A program made the translations under genes and the position numbers. From DATBAT01 sp963824805 (lineage in GTDB: Bacteria; Acidobacteriota; Terriglobia; Terriglobales; Acidobacteriaceae), in the NCBI GenBank assembly GCA_963824805.1, contig CAWGQZ010000087.1, positions 29,185 through 93,184 of the forward strand: 64,000 nucleotides of DNA. Reading direction: 5' to 3'. Of this stretch, positions 8,571 through 17,175 are shown one piece after another. The notes under the pieces are model-generated. The model was not told the DNA's origin. It saw only the letters and a program-made list of their open reading frames with translations, and made no database searches. Each line of letters starts with the position of its first letter. Position 1 is the stretch's first letter.

Positions 8571-10151
8571 TTACTGGCGGTTTTGCACAGCAGGGATTTC
8601 GTAGCTCCGGGCTATCTCGCGAAATCTCTGCACCTGTTTTTCCTGCCACTGTGCATCCTGCTTCAGTTCCTTGGCCATGATCTCGGCTACACGCGGCGCC
8701 ATGGATATGGCGGCCTTGGAATTCAGAAACAACGCCCGAGTCCGCCGGGCAAGAACGTCTTCTACTGTGCGAGCCATCTCCGATCTTGTGGTCCAGACCA
8801 CTTCAGCCCCGCAGTATGGCAATGCTGGATGAAGCGGCTCACCCAGCGCCGGGTCTTCGCGAATCAGGTTTTGGATGGAAGGCGCATCCGCTCCATAGAC
8901 GGCGAGGCTGTCGAACTTTGCGGCGTTCTTGTGAAATCCACGGATGGTTAAGTGCTGAGTTTGAGATGGCATCTCGGGCAAGCGTGCCAGCATGGCGGCC
9001 TGATTGATGCAATCCTCCGCCATGTGGCGATAGGTCGTCCACTTGCCGCCGGCGATGCTAAGCAGGCCGGAGTTATCGATGCGGATGGTGTGGTCGCGCG
9101 ATAACGTGGATGTGTTGGCCGCGGCTCCGCTGCTGACCAGCGGCCGGATGCCGACGAACACACTAAGCACGTCGTCCCGAGATGGGGCTTTGTGCAGGTA
9201 GCTGGCAGCGGTTTCAAGAATGAAATCGATCTCTTCGGGAAACGGCCTCGGCTCCAACGACAATTCGGTGATCGGAGTATCGGTGGTGCCCACCACCGTG
9301 TGACCGTGCCAAGGGATGGCGAACATGACGCGGCCATCACTGGTGTGTGGCACCATGATGGCGCTGTCGCCGGGGAGAAATGAATGGTCAAACACCAGGT
9401 GGATTCCCTGGCTGGGGGAAATCATCGGCGTGATAGTGGGGTCGGCAAGACGTCTCACCGAATCAGAGAACGGACCAGTCGCGTTGATCACTACTTTGGC
9501 TGGCGCGGTGAATTTAGAGCCGCCTTCGACATCGATAGCTTCGACGCCGGCGACAAAACCATCGTCGCCTTTGATGACTCCTGTGACTGGCGCGTAGTTC
9601 AAGAGGGTTGCGCCATGGTCGGCGGCCGTCTGCACTAAATTAATTAACAGCCGGGTGTCGTCGAATTGGCCGTCATAGTAGACGACTCCACCACGAAGAC
9701 CTTCCGGCTTGATTGTAGGTAGCCGTTCCAGCGTTTCTTCGCGCGACAAGATTTGCGAGGGGCCAAAGTTGTATTTTCCCGCAAGCAGGTCGTAGATCTT
9801 GAGGCCCAGTCCGTAAAATGGCGCCTCCCACCAGTCGTAACGGGGTACGACGAATGCAAGGTCGCTGACCAGGTGCGGCGCATTCTGGCGGAGGATGCCG
9901 CGCTCGCGCAGCGCCTCCATGACCAGCGAAATATTTCCCTGCTCCAGATAACGGACGCCGCCGTGCACTAGCTTAGTGCTGCGGCTGGATGTGCCTTTGC
10001 CGAAGTCGCTCTGCTCCAGCAACAGGACTTCGTATCCACGCGAAGCTGCGTCCACCGCGCTGCCTACGCCGCTGGCGCCACCACCAATGATGAGAATGTC
10101 CCAGGGTTCACTGCGCTCCAGCACCCGGTTGAGCATCTGCTGCCGGTTCAT
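8571..10151 (-). CDS. glpD: Aerobic glycerol-3-phosphate dehydrogenase
   Basis: 526-aa FAD enzyme of the inner membrane that oxidises glycerol-3-phosphate to dihydroxyacetone phosphate and passes electrons to quinone. The N-terminal dinucleotide motif is IGGGASGVGSAVDAASRGY (residues 21-39), followed by the family stretch SSRSTKLVHGGVRYLE. The C-terminal DAO_C domain is complete. Its ATG overlaps the glpK stop by 4 nt. The unit glpF-glpK-glpD forms a complete glycerol uptake and oxidation operon. Confidence 0.96.
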   Translation of the reverse strand: MNRQQMLNRVLERSEPWDILIIGGGASGVGSAVDAASRGYEVLLLEQSDFGKGTSSRSTKLVHGGVRYLEQGNISLVMEALRERGILRQNAPHLVSDLAFVVPRYDWWEAPFYGLGLKIYDLLAGKYNFGPSQILSREETLERLPTIKPEGLRGGVVYYDGQFDDTRLLINLVQTAADHGATLLNYAPVTGVIKGDDGFVAGVEAIDVEGGSKFTAPAKVVINATGPFSDSVRRLADPTITPMISPSQGIHLVFDHSFLPGDSAIMVPHTSDGRVMFAIPWHGHTVVGTTDTPITELSLEPRPFPEEIDFILETAASYLHKAPSRDDVLSVFVGIRPLVSSGAAANTSTLSRDHTIRIDNSGLLSIAGGKWTTYRHMAEDCINQAAMLARLPEMPSQTQHLTIRGFHKNAAKFDSLAVYGADAPSIQNLIREDPALGEPLHPALPYCGAEVVWTTRSEMARTVEDVLARRTRALFLNSKAAISMAPRVAEIMAKELKQDAQWQEKQVQRFREIARSYEIPAVQNRQ

Positions 10152-11647
10152 GCTTTGGCTTCCGCCTCCCAGGCCTTTGCACGAGACAAAGCTTTATTCC
10201 ATTGCTCGCGAAGCGTCGCCGCTTGAGGCCGGGCCATCTTCGGCTCAAAGCGCCGCTCGCCCTTGGGCATCCCTGCCAGGGCCTGGGCATCGCGCCAGAA
10301 ACCCACACCGAGTCCTGCGAGATAGGCCGCGCCGAGTGCCGTGGTCTCGGTCACGTCGGGCCGCACCACGGAAATATTCATGATGTCGGCCTGAAACTGC
10401 ATGAGCGCATCGTTGGCCGAAGCTCCTCCGTCGACGCGCATTTCCTTGATCGGCAGAGCCGCATCGCGCCGCATCGCGTCCAACAGATCGGCAACCTGGT
10501 AGGCGATGCTCTCGAGGGCGGCGCGCGCCAGGTGACCCGCTGTTGATCCGCGGGTCAAGCCGAAGATCGAGCCGCGTGCGTAGGCGTCCCAATGCGGCGC
10601 GCCCAATCCGACAAATGCCGGAACCATATAGACTCCGCCGTTATCGGAAACCGATGCTGCGAGTTGCTCAATTTCGCCGGAGGTGCGAATTAGTCCAAGG
10701 CCGTCGCGAAGCCACTGCACCACTGCTCCACCGACGAACACGCTGCCTTCCAGCGCGTATTCGGTCTTGTCGCCAATTTTCCAGGCGACAGTTGTAACCA
10801 AGCGATTCGAGGAAGACACCGCTTTGGTTCCGGTGTTTTGCAGCATGAAGCAACCGGTGCCGTAGGTGTTCTTGGCCAGGCCGGGCGCGGTACAGCATTG
10901 GCCAAACAGCGACGCCTGCTGATCTCCCGCGATACCCGCGATGGGAACATCTCCCAAGCCCAGGGTCGTCGTTACTTCGGCATAGACCTCGCTGCTGCTG
11001 CAAACCGCAGGCATCATCGACGCAGGAACATTCAGCAAATTCAGAAGCTCGTCATCCCACTGGCAGGTACGAATGTTGAACAGCATGGTGCGTGACGCGT
11101 TGCTGATGTCAGTGATGTGAACCCGTCCGCTGGTCAGGTTCCAGACCAGCCAACTATCCACGGTGCCGAACGCCAATTTTCCTGCCTCGGCTAATTTGCG
11201 GGCGCCTTGGACGTGGTCGAGGATCCAGGCGATCTTGGTTCCGGAGAAATAGGAATCAATCAACAGGCCAGTTTTATCCTGGATTAGTTTCTCGTGTCCC
11301 TGGGCCCGGAGCTGGCCACAGTAGTCTGCGGTGCGCCGGTCCTGCCAGACGATGGCATTGTGAATCGGCTTCCCGGTCTCGCGATTCCACACAATCGCGG
11401 TCTCGCGCTGGTTGGTAATTCCAATCGCCGCCACGTCACGCGGACGCGCCTGGGCCCGGCTCAGGGCCTCGATGGCCACGCTGATTTGCGAACTCCAGAT
11501 TTCTTCTGGATTGTGTTCGACCCACCCGGTCTGGGGAAATATCTGCTCAAATTCACGTTGTGCTACCGCTACGATTGCGCCCTGCTGGTCAAAGACGATA
11601 GCGCGCGAGCTGGTGGTGCCCTGATCGAGGGCCAGAATATATGGCAA
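10148..11647 (-). CDS. glpK: Glycerol kinase
   Basis: 499 aa, the normal length. Phosphorylates glycerol with ATP to sn-glycerol-3-phosphate, trapping it in the cytoplasm. The N-terminal phosphate loop DQGTTSSRAIVFD is canonical. The FGGY C-terminal half contains RVDGGASANDALMQFQADI. It sits 12 nt after glpF and overlaps glpD by 4 nt. No glpR-type regulator is nearby. Confidence 0.97.
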   Translation of the reverse strand: MPYILALDQGTTSSRAIVFDQQGAIVAVAQREFEQIFPQTGWVEHNPEEIWSSQISVAIEALSRAQARPRDVAAIGITNQRETAIVWNRETGKPIHNAIVWQDRRTADYCGQLRAQGHEKLIQDKTGLLIDSYFSGTKIAWILDHVQGARKLAEAGKLAFGTVDSWLVWNLTSGRVHITDISNASRTMLFNIRTCQWDDELLNLLNVPASMMPAVCSSSEVYAEVTTTLGLGDVPIAGIAGDQQASLFGQCCTAPGLAKNTYGTGCFMLQNTGTKAVSSSNRLVTTVAWKIGDKTEYALEGSVFVGGAVVQWLRDGLGLIRTSGEIEQLAASVSDNGGVYMVPAFVGLGAPHWDAYARGSIFGLTRGSTAGHLARAALESIAYQVADLLDAMRRDAALPIKEMRVDGGASANDALMQFQADIMNISVVRPDVTETTALGAAYLAGLGVGFWRDAQALAGMPKGERRFEPKMARPQAATLREQWNKALSRAKAWEAEAKA

Positions 11648-11659
11648 GGCTGCCTCCTG

Positions 11660-12445
11660 TTAATTTCTGTCCAGGTTCTTCAGGAATGGACGAATCCCGA
11701 AGTCGTAAAGCGCGCTGCCGATCAGACCTCCCACCAGCGGCCCGACGATTGGCACCCACCACACGTGTGTACCATCGGTGATTCCGTTATCTCGAAAACC
11801 CGCAACCAGAGTGAAGAGCCGTGGACCAAAGTCGCGCGCCGGGTTGATGGCATAGCCATGCATGCCGCCGAAGCTCATGCCGATAGCGACCACCACCAGC
11901 CCTATCATCAGCGAAGCGAGATTGGCTCCCGGCGGAGTGTTCAGTTCGTCCGTAATTGCAAATATCAACAATAGCAATAATCCAGTGCCGATGATTTGAT
12001 CCAGCAAACCCGCTTGGGGCATGCCAGCGAAAGCCGGGAAGGTAGTAAATACCCCGGCGGTCTTCTCCAGCATGGGATCTACCTGATGGAAGGCCGGAAG
12101 GTAATTACGATAGACCACCGCCGCTGCAAGGAACGCTCCCGCAGTCTGGGCGATGGAATATGGCAGCACGTTGCGCCAGGGAAATCCGCGAAACACCGCC
12201 AGGCTCAGGGTGACAGCGGGATTCAGGTGGGCGCCGGAAATTCTTCCGGCAACGTAAATACCCATGGTGACCGCCAGGCCCCAGCCGATGGTGATATTGG
12301 TATAGCCGCCGTGGACAATATCGCCGGCGTTCTTGGTGGGAAACAGCACCACCATGGCCACCACACCCGTTCCAAACAGAATCAGGACAAACGTTCCCAG
12401 AAATTCCGCAATCAACTGTGCCAGTAACGTGGGTTTGCCGCTCAT
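11660..12445 (-). CDS. glpF: Glycerol facilitator (aquaglyceroporin)
   Basis: 261-aa MIP channel with six helices and two half-helices carrying the pore motifs: NPA in AHLNPAVTLS and NPAR in AINPARDFGPR. The Asp after the second motif is typical of the glycerol-conducting branch. The ribosome site GCAGGAG precedes the ATG. It leads the glp operon, 54 nt downstream of the stop of a class-C-type serine hydrolase on the same strand, so the operon promoter could lie in that gap or further up. Confidence 0.95.
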   Translation of the reverse strand: MSGKPTLLAQLIAEFLGTFVLILFGTGVVAMVVLFPTKNAGDIVHGGYTNITIGWGLAVTMGIYVAGRISGAHLNPAVTLSLAVFRGFPWRNVLPYSIAQTAGAFLAAAVVYRNYLPAFHQVDPMLEKTAGVFTTFPAFAGMPQAGLLDQIIGTGLLLLLIFAITDELNTPPGANLASLMIGLVVVAIGMSFGGMHGYAINPARDFGPRLFTLVAGFRDNGITDGTHVWWVPIVGPLVGGLIGSALYDFGIRPFLKNLDRN

Positions 12446-12499
12446 GGTTATCTCCTGCTTTCTTCGTGGAGCGAGGACGCGCTAGTCTAACAAGCATTT

Positions 12500-13897
12500 T
12501 CAATCCGAAGCTGATACCTGATATTGCTCGATCTTCCCGTCCGGCATATCGCGGACCCAAACTTCTACGCCCCTATCGCGAAACTTTGCGGAGTACGCAT
12601 GGAACGTCATTCCTCCGCGATCTTCCTGACTGGTCTGGACGAAAGATGAAAGAGGTCCCAACGGACCCAGGCCGGACGCAAAGTCTTGCAGCGCAGGGTC
12701 GGTAAAGTAGCTGTTCGCGTTGGATGTAAAAAGAGTCCGATCGATGGTTCCCTGCTGCAGCCCTTCAAAAATCTTGCGGTCGCGTTCGACTGCCCCATTT
12801 TGCGCAACCGGAGCAAAGAGCAAGGGTGCAATTCCGTAAGCGATGGCGGAGGGAGTTCCCCCTGAATCCTGATTGATAAACACAAGCACTGCCGCCCGGT
12901 CGTCGGGGAATACAGCATTGTGGGTTGTAAACCCGGATACCTCGCCTCCGTGGCTCCAAACTCGATGCCCTTGGAATTCCTTTACATCGATTCCCAGACC
13001 ATAGCCTGTACACAGTCCATTCTTCAGGCAGGTTTGCGTCTCCATCACGCGGTATGATTCGGGTTTCAACAGAACCTGATTCATCATGGCGATGTCCCAC
13101 TTCGCCAGATCTTCCGTCGACATTGCCAGTTCCCCCGCGGCAAATAGCCATCCCTTGGCCTCTTTGGGCGCAATTCGAGCCGGTCCCAACCCATAACGCA
13201 TGTAGCCGGTAGCGTCGGTGTCGCCGAGATGCTTCTGATCGATATTAAGCACGCTCTTCATTCCGAGCGGCGCAAACAACTTTGATTGAATGAATTGGAA
13301 GAACGGCAGGCCGCTCGCCTTCTCAACAATCAGCCCGGCAATCACGAAGTTGGTGTTGCTGTACTGCCACTTGGTACCGGGATTGAAATCCAAGGGCTTA
13401 CGGGCCCAGCGATCGAGAATTTCCTCCGCCTTGACCGGCTTTAGCATGAACGGCGGAACATAATCCTGCGGCCAGTAGTCCTGGTACCCGGAAGTATGCG
13501 ACAGCAGTTGGCGGATAGTTACCTCTTTTGCCCGGGTGAGGCTCGGCAAAAAGCGAGAAACCGGGTCGTCGATGGAAAGCTTGCCTTGCTCCGCCAGCAA
13601 CAGGATCGCCATCGCCGTAAATTGCTTGGAAACCGATCCGATGCTGTAGCGCATCTCGGGACGGGCTGCAGTATGGCTTTCGATCCGTGCCATACCATAG
13701 GCCTGCAAATAGACAATCTGTCCATTTTGAACCACGCCTACCGACGCGCTGGGAACACCTCGTGCGGCCAGTTCCCGGGTGGCAACTTCATCGATCCTTT
13801 TCGCAAGCTCGGGTGAAATCCTGGAATTCTGAGCCTGCGTTTGAAAACTAACTAGAACCAGAACGACGAAAAGATGGCACCGAAGAAACATTTTCAT
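12500..13897 (-). CDS. Exported class-C beta-lactamase-type serine hydrolase
   Basis: 465 aa. The signal peptide is MKMFLRCHLFVVLVLVSFQ, followed by a PF00144 domain (about 30-380) and a C-terminal extension. All three catalytic motifs are intact: SVSK (SxxK), YSN (YxN) and HGG in RVWSHGGEVSGF. Substrates could be peptidoglycan peptides, D-amino-acid peptides or esters; this is not decidable from sequence. An open frame extends upstream to 14119, but it is antisense to the ketosynthase start region and lacks family similarity, so the start at the signal peptide is preferred. Divergent from the ketosynthase gene, with 112 nt between starts. Confidence 0.88.
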   Translation of the reverse strand: MKMFLRCHLFVVLVLVSFQTQAQNSRISPELAKRIDEVATRELAARGVPSASVGVVQNGQIVYLQAYGMARIESHTAARPEMRYSIGSVSKQFTAMAILLLAEQGKLSIDDPVSRFLPSLTRAKEVTIRQLLSHTSGYQDYWPQDYVPPFMLKPVKAEEILDRWARKPLDFNPGTKWQYSNTNFVIAGLIVEKASGLPFFQFIQSKLFAPLGMKSVLNIDQKHLGDTDATGYMRYGLGPARIAPKEAKGWLFAAGELAMSTEDLAKWDIAMMNQVLLKPESYRVMETQTCLKNGLCTGYGLGIDVKEFQGHRVWSHGGEVSGFTTHNAVFPDDRAAVLVFINQDSGGTPSAIAYGIAPLLFAPVAQNGAVERDRKIFEGLQQGTIDRTLFTSNANSYFTDPALQDFASGLGPLGPLSSFVQTSQEDRGGMTFHAYSAKFRDRGVEVWVRDMPDGKIEQYQVSASD

Positions 13898-14009
13898 GGA
13901 GTTTTCCCGAAAGCTCCGGCGAAGTGTAGCATGTACCGTCAAGGCGATTGCCGGCGCTACCTTGGCCGCATCTAACCTGGTTTCGACCACACTTAAGGAG
14001 CCGTCCTCT

Positions 14010-15260
14010 GTGAAGAAGCGCGTAGTGATTACTGGAATGGGATGCGTCAGTCCGAACGGCATTGGCAATGAGGCATTTTCGGAGGCAATTCTCGAAGGCC
14101 GTAGCGGGGTGAAGCGCATCTCGCGTTTCGACCCTTCAGAAATTCAGGTGCAGATCGCCGGTGAAGTCCGTGACTTCGATGAGCTGGCGTGGGTGGACAA
14201 GCGAGAGCGGAAGCACGTATCCCGTGTTTTGCCGCTTGCTCTGGCTGCCGCAACTGAAGCGCTGAAGGACGCAGGCCTCGATACTGATTCCCTTCCATTG
14301 GAGGAGAAGCGCCGCTTCGGAGTGATTCTTGGCTCAGGTGGAGGCTCGCAGGAGTTCACCGAAGAGCAGTACCGCCTCTTCTTTCATCAGCAGTACAAAT
14401 CCATGAGCCTGTTCTGCGTTCCCACCGGGGTCATGGGAACTCTCTCCAGCGAACTTAGCGTTCGCTTCGGCCTGCGCGGATCGAGCCACGTGGTCACCAC
14501 CGGATGTACATCCTCCACCGACGCCTTCGGCTACTCTTTGCGGCAGATCCAGTCCGGCCGGCTCGACATGGTGCTCAGTGGCGGCGCCGACGCGCCGATC
14601 GCACTGGGCATTGTGAAAGGGTTCATCCTGATGAAGATTCTCACCGACTCCTGGAATGATCAGCCGGAGCGCGGTTCGCGGCCGTTCTCAGGAAACCGCG
14701 ACGGTTTTGTGGTGGCGGAGGGGGCATGGATGTTCATACTCGAGGAATATGAGCACGCCCACGCCCGCGGAGCGCGAATCCTGGCAGAAGTTCGCGGCTA
14801 TGGCTCGACCTGTGAGGCCTTTCACCGCGTGCGTTTGCAGGAATGTGGAGAGGAACCTGCCCGTGCAATCCAGAATGCGATGTCAGAGGCAGGCATCGCA
14901 CCGGGCAACGTGGACTACGTAAATTTACATGGCACATCCACCCAACTGAACGATCGCATCGAAACCCGGGCTTTGAAATTGGTGCTTGGCGAACACGCGC
15001 CACAGGTACCGATGTCAGCTCTGAAATCTCAGATCGGGCATCCCCAGGGCGCTTGCGGTGCTGCCGGGGTGGCTGCGACCATCGTCGCCATGAGGAACGG
15101 GAAAATTCCTCCGACCATCAACCTGGACAATCGCGACCCAGACTGTGACCTGGACTATGTTCCCGATGCCGGGCGTGCACAAAAAATTGAGCACGCGGTC
15201 TGCAATTGCATCGCCTTCGGCTCAAAGAACTCGGCTCTTGTATTAAGAAATGCCAGCTAA
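14010..15260 (+). CDS. Beta-ketoacyl-ACP synthase (FabF/KAS II family)
   Basis: 416-aa condensing enzyme of the thiolase fold. It has the full Cys-His-His triad: C166 in TTGCTSSTD, H307 in NLHGTSTQLND and H344 in KSQIGHPQGACGAAG. The GTG start at 14010 is preferred because the family N-terminus KKRVVITGMG begins there and GGAG lies 9 nt upstream; the 38 extra codons back to 13896 are antisense to the hydrolase leader. The motif around the second His differs from housekeeping FabF (usually GHxxGAAG). There is no ACP, FabG or FabZ next to it, so this may be an accessory ketosynthase rather than the main elongation enzyme. Confidence 0.88.
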   Translation: MKKRVVITGMGCVSPNGIGNEAFSEAILEGRSGVKRISRFDPSEIQVQIAGEVRDFDELAWVDKRERKHVSRVLPLALAAATEALKDAGLDTDSLPLEEKRRFGVILGSGGGSQEFTEEQYRLFFHQQYKSMSLFCVPTGVMGTLSSELSVRFGLRGSSHVVTTGCTSSTDAFGYSLRQIQSGRLDMVLSGGADAPIALGIVKGFILMKILTDSWNDQPERGSRPFSGNRDGFVVAEGAWMFILEEYEHAHARGARILAEVRGYGSTCEAFHRVRLQECGEEPARAIQNAMSEAGIAPGNVDYVNLHGTSTQLNDRIETRALKLVLGEHAPQVPMSALKSQIGHPQGACGAAGVAATIVAMRNGKIPPTINLDNRDPDCDLDYVPDAGRAQKIEHAVCNCIAFGSKNSALVLRNAS

Positions 15261-15273
15261 CCGCAAGAATTCT

Positions 15274-15760
15274 ATGACCAACGAATTGCATTCGACTGTG
15301 GTGAACGCATTTGTAGCGAGATACACCGAACTGGCAGAGAGCGCTATCGCGATGGCCGCGACTCTTTCCGAAGAGCAGTTCTGGCAAAGGCCGTTTCCCT
15401 TCGGAAACAGTTTCGGCCATCTGGTGTTGCATCTTACCGGGAACTTGAATTACTACATTGGCGCAGAGGTCGGCAAGACCGGCTACGTTCGTGATCGTGA
15501 TCTTGAATTCGCAGACCCGAAGCAGGTCCCGAAAGCCGAGGCGCTGGCGAACTTCCGGGACGCTGTGGCGACCGTTGTACGGACGGCACAAGCGCCAATC
15601 CTCAAATGACTGGGCAAAGTTCTACACCGCGGTGCGCGAAGACGACGCAGGAAATCGCTTCACCATCTTCCTGCGGTGCGCCACGCACCTGCACCTTCAC
15701 GTGGGACAAATGAACTATTTATGTTTTGCGTTGTCGGGGAAGACGGCTACTGGTCCTTGA
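15274..15760 (+). pseudogene. DinB-fold protein, frameshifted
   Basis: The first frame gives residues 1-110 of a DinB/DUF1572-type four-helix protein (FGHLVLHLTGNLNYYIG) and then stops at 15609. The next frame immediately continues with NDWAKFYTAVREDDAGNRF and HLHLHVGQMNYLCF, the C-terminal helix with metal-binding histidines. Removing one C near 15596 (gcgcc to gcgc) restores a single frame, TAQA-QSSNDWAKF. Either the consensus has an extra base or the gene has just been inactivated. An alternative ATG at 15250 overlaps the ketosynthase stop. DinB-fold proteins are metal-dependent thiol transferases or related enzymes. Confidence 0.8.
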
Positions 15761-15989
15761 GTTTAAGTTTGGACTTGTTGTCTTCCAGGAACTGGCGAAG
15801 CTGTTCGCTGAGGTCCAGCAGCCGAATCCATTGCTCGTAGTAAAGGGTGACCGGAAATCGACCCAGCCCATAAACGCTGACTCCACCCTTTTCACCCACC
15901 CGGAACTCAAGATTGCCGGTTCGCTTTGGTCCCTGTTTTTCCAATTGTTCCAGGCGCGCTTTCAGCTCTTCATAAGTTGGTTCTGCCAC
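15747..15989 (-). CDS. Conserved small protein, 80 aa
   Basis: Begins MAEPTYEELKARLEQLEKQG, a short coiled-coil helix. A beta-rich middle follows (GEKGGVSVYGLGRFPVTLY), then a helical, Lys-rich end (FLEDNKSKLKLKDQ). It looks like a conserved cytoplasmic protein of unknown role. It converges on the broken DinB gene with a 14-nt overlap of 3' ends. Confidence 0.75.
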   Translation of the reverse strand: MAEPTYEELKARLEQLEKQGPKRTGNLEFRVGEKGGVSVYGLGRFPVTLYYEQWIRLLDLSEQLRQFLEDNKSKLKLKDQ

Positions 15990-16140
15990 ATTTCACCTCG
16001 TGAGGAACTAATTATAAGGCAACAATTTACACAGTTGGAGGCGGACTCCGACGTTTACGTTAGATGCGATACAGTCTTTCCGGTATTGACCAGCCGTTAC
16101 AATTCCATGACATTAAGAATCGTCCCCAGGAATATCCCTT

Positions 16141-16518
16141 TTGACTATTCGCATTCTTATCGTGGATGACAGTCCTCTTGTGCGCCGCGGAATCCGAGGT
16201 TGCATTCAGAACAATACGGACTGGGAAATCTGCGGAGAGGCCGACGATGGCCAATCTGCAGTGGAGATGGTCTCGCGGCTGAAGCCGGACTTGGTCATAC
16301 TGGATCTCTCCATGCCGATCATGAATGGTCTCGACGCCGCCCGCACGATTTCCCGGATATCGCCGGAAACCCACATGGTCATGTTCACCATGCTTGACTG
16401 TAACGACCTGCTGAAATCCAGCGCCGAGGCGGTTGGTATCAAGCACATCTTTTCAAAGACCCACGGATTCAGCGATCAAGTCTTAGACAAAATTCGTTCT
16501 CTCTTTGCGGCTGCCTGA
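16141..16518 (+). CDS. Stand-alone response regulator receiver
   Basis: 125 aa consisting only of a receiver domain (CheY-like length). D9/D10, phospho-acceptor D55 in VILDLSMP, T83 in MFTML and K106 in FSKTHGF are all present. The sequence resembles NarL/FixJ-type receivers, but no HTH follows. It starts with TTG (no ATG in frame); an AGGAAT sequence lies about 9 nt upstream. No kinase is adjacent, so its partner is unknown. Confidence 0.88.
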   Translation: MTIRILIVDDSPLVRRGIRGCIQNNTDWEICGEADDGQSAVEMVSRLKPDLVILDLSMPIMNGLDAARTISRISPETHMVMFTMLDCNDLLKSSAEAVGIKHIFSKTHGFSDQVLDKIRSLFAAA

Positions 16519-16582
16519 TCTGCCCTTTTTTCATAGCGAAGTAAGTGGGATAATAACTGCTCCAGCGGTGGAGGAAAACCTA

Positions 16583-17084
16583 ATGATCAGTGAAGCGCTC
16601 CTGCAGGAATTCGACGAGGAGATAAAGAAGACACGCAAAACTCTGGAGCGCGTTCCAGACAAGGCTGATTTCGCGCCTCATGCCAAGTCGATGAAGTTGG
16701 GGCGGCTGGCCTCTCACGTCGCCGAGTTGGGTGGATTTGGGCTTTCCGTCTTGACCACACCGGAATTGGATTTTTCTAAAGGGAGTTACAAGCCGTTGCC
16801 GTTCGAGTCGGCCGCGCAACTAGTTAAAGTCCTGGACGAGGGTGCCGGCTAAGGTCCGGGTAGCTCTGATGAGCACTTCTGACGCCGTCTGGAGCGAACC
16901 CTGGAAACTATCGTTTCAGGGCAAGCCGATCTTCGAAGGCAGGAGATTTCTCGCTTACCGACAGATGTTCCTCAATCACCTAATCCACCATCGCGCCCAG
17001 CTTGGAGTGTATTTGAGGATGACGGAACAGCCGGTTCCGGCAACCTATGGTCCGTCTGCCGACGACACGATGGGATTCTCGTAA
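16583..17084 (+). pseudogene. DinB-fold protein, frameshifted
   Basis: The first frame (ATG at 16583 with GAGG 9 nt upstream) gives MISEALLQEFDEEIKKT... with the helix-2 histidine in LASHVAELGGF, and stops at 16852. The next frame resumes at once with AKVRVALMSTSDAVWSEPW and ends with FLNHLIHHRAQLGVYLRM, the classic C-terminal DinB helix. Deleting one G near 16847 rejoins the protein at about 166 aa. This is the second broken DinB gene within 1.5 kb and the same kind of one-base gain. Confidence 0.8.
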
Positions 17085-17119
17085 AGAGCTGGGCACGTCA
17101 AGCTACCCTCTACAGAGGT

Positions 17120-17148
17120 TTGACCCCATCCAACTGACGCCATACCAT
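17120..17148 (+). promoter_or_regulatory. Probable sigma-70-type promoter of the kinase gene
   Basis: -35 TTGACC at 17120-17125, a 17-nt spacer, and -10 TACCAT at 17143-17148. Predicted transcription start is near 17155, giving a leader of about 20 nt before the kinase ATG. Confidence 0.5.
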
Positions 17149-17175
17149 TGAGCGGCGCGAGTCCGCATTCCCCTC

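Noticed and set aside
12500..14119. N-terminal extension of the class-C-type hydrolase to 14119
   Set aside because: The extension overlaps the ketosynthase coding start on the other strand and precedes a clear signal peptide.
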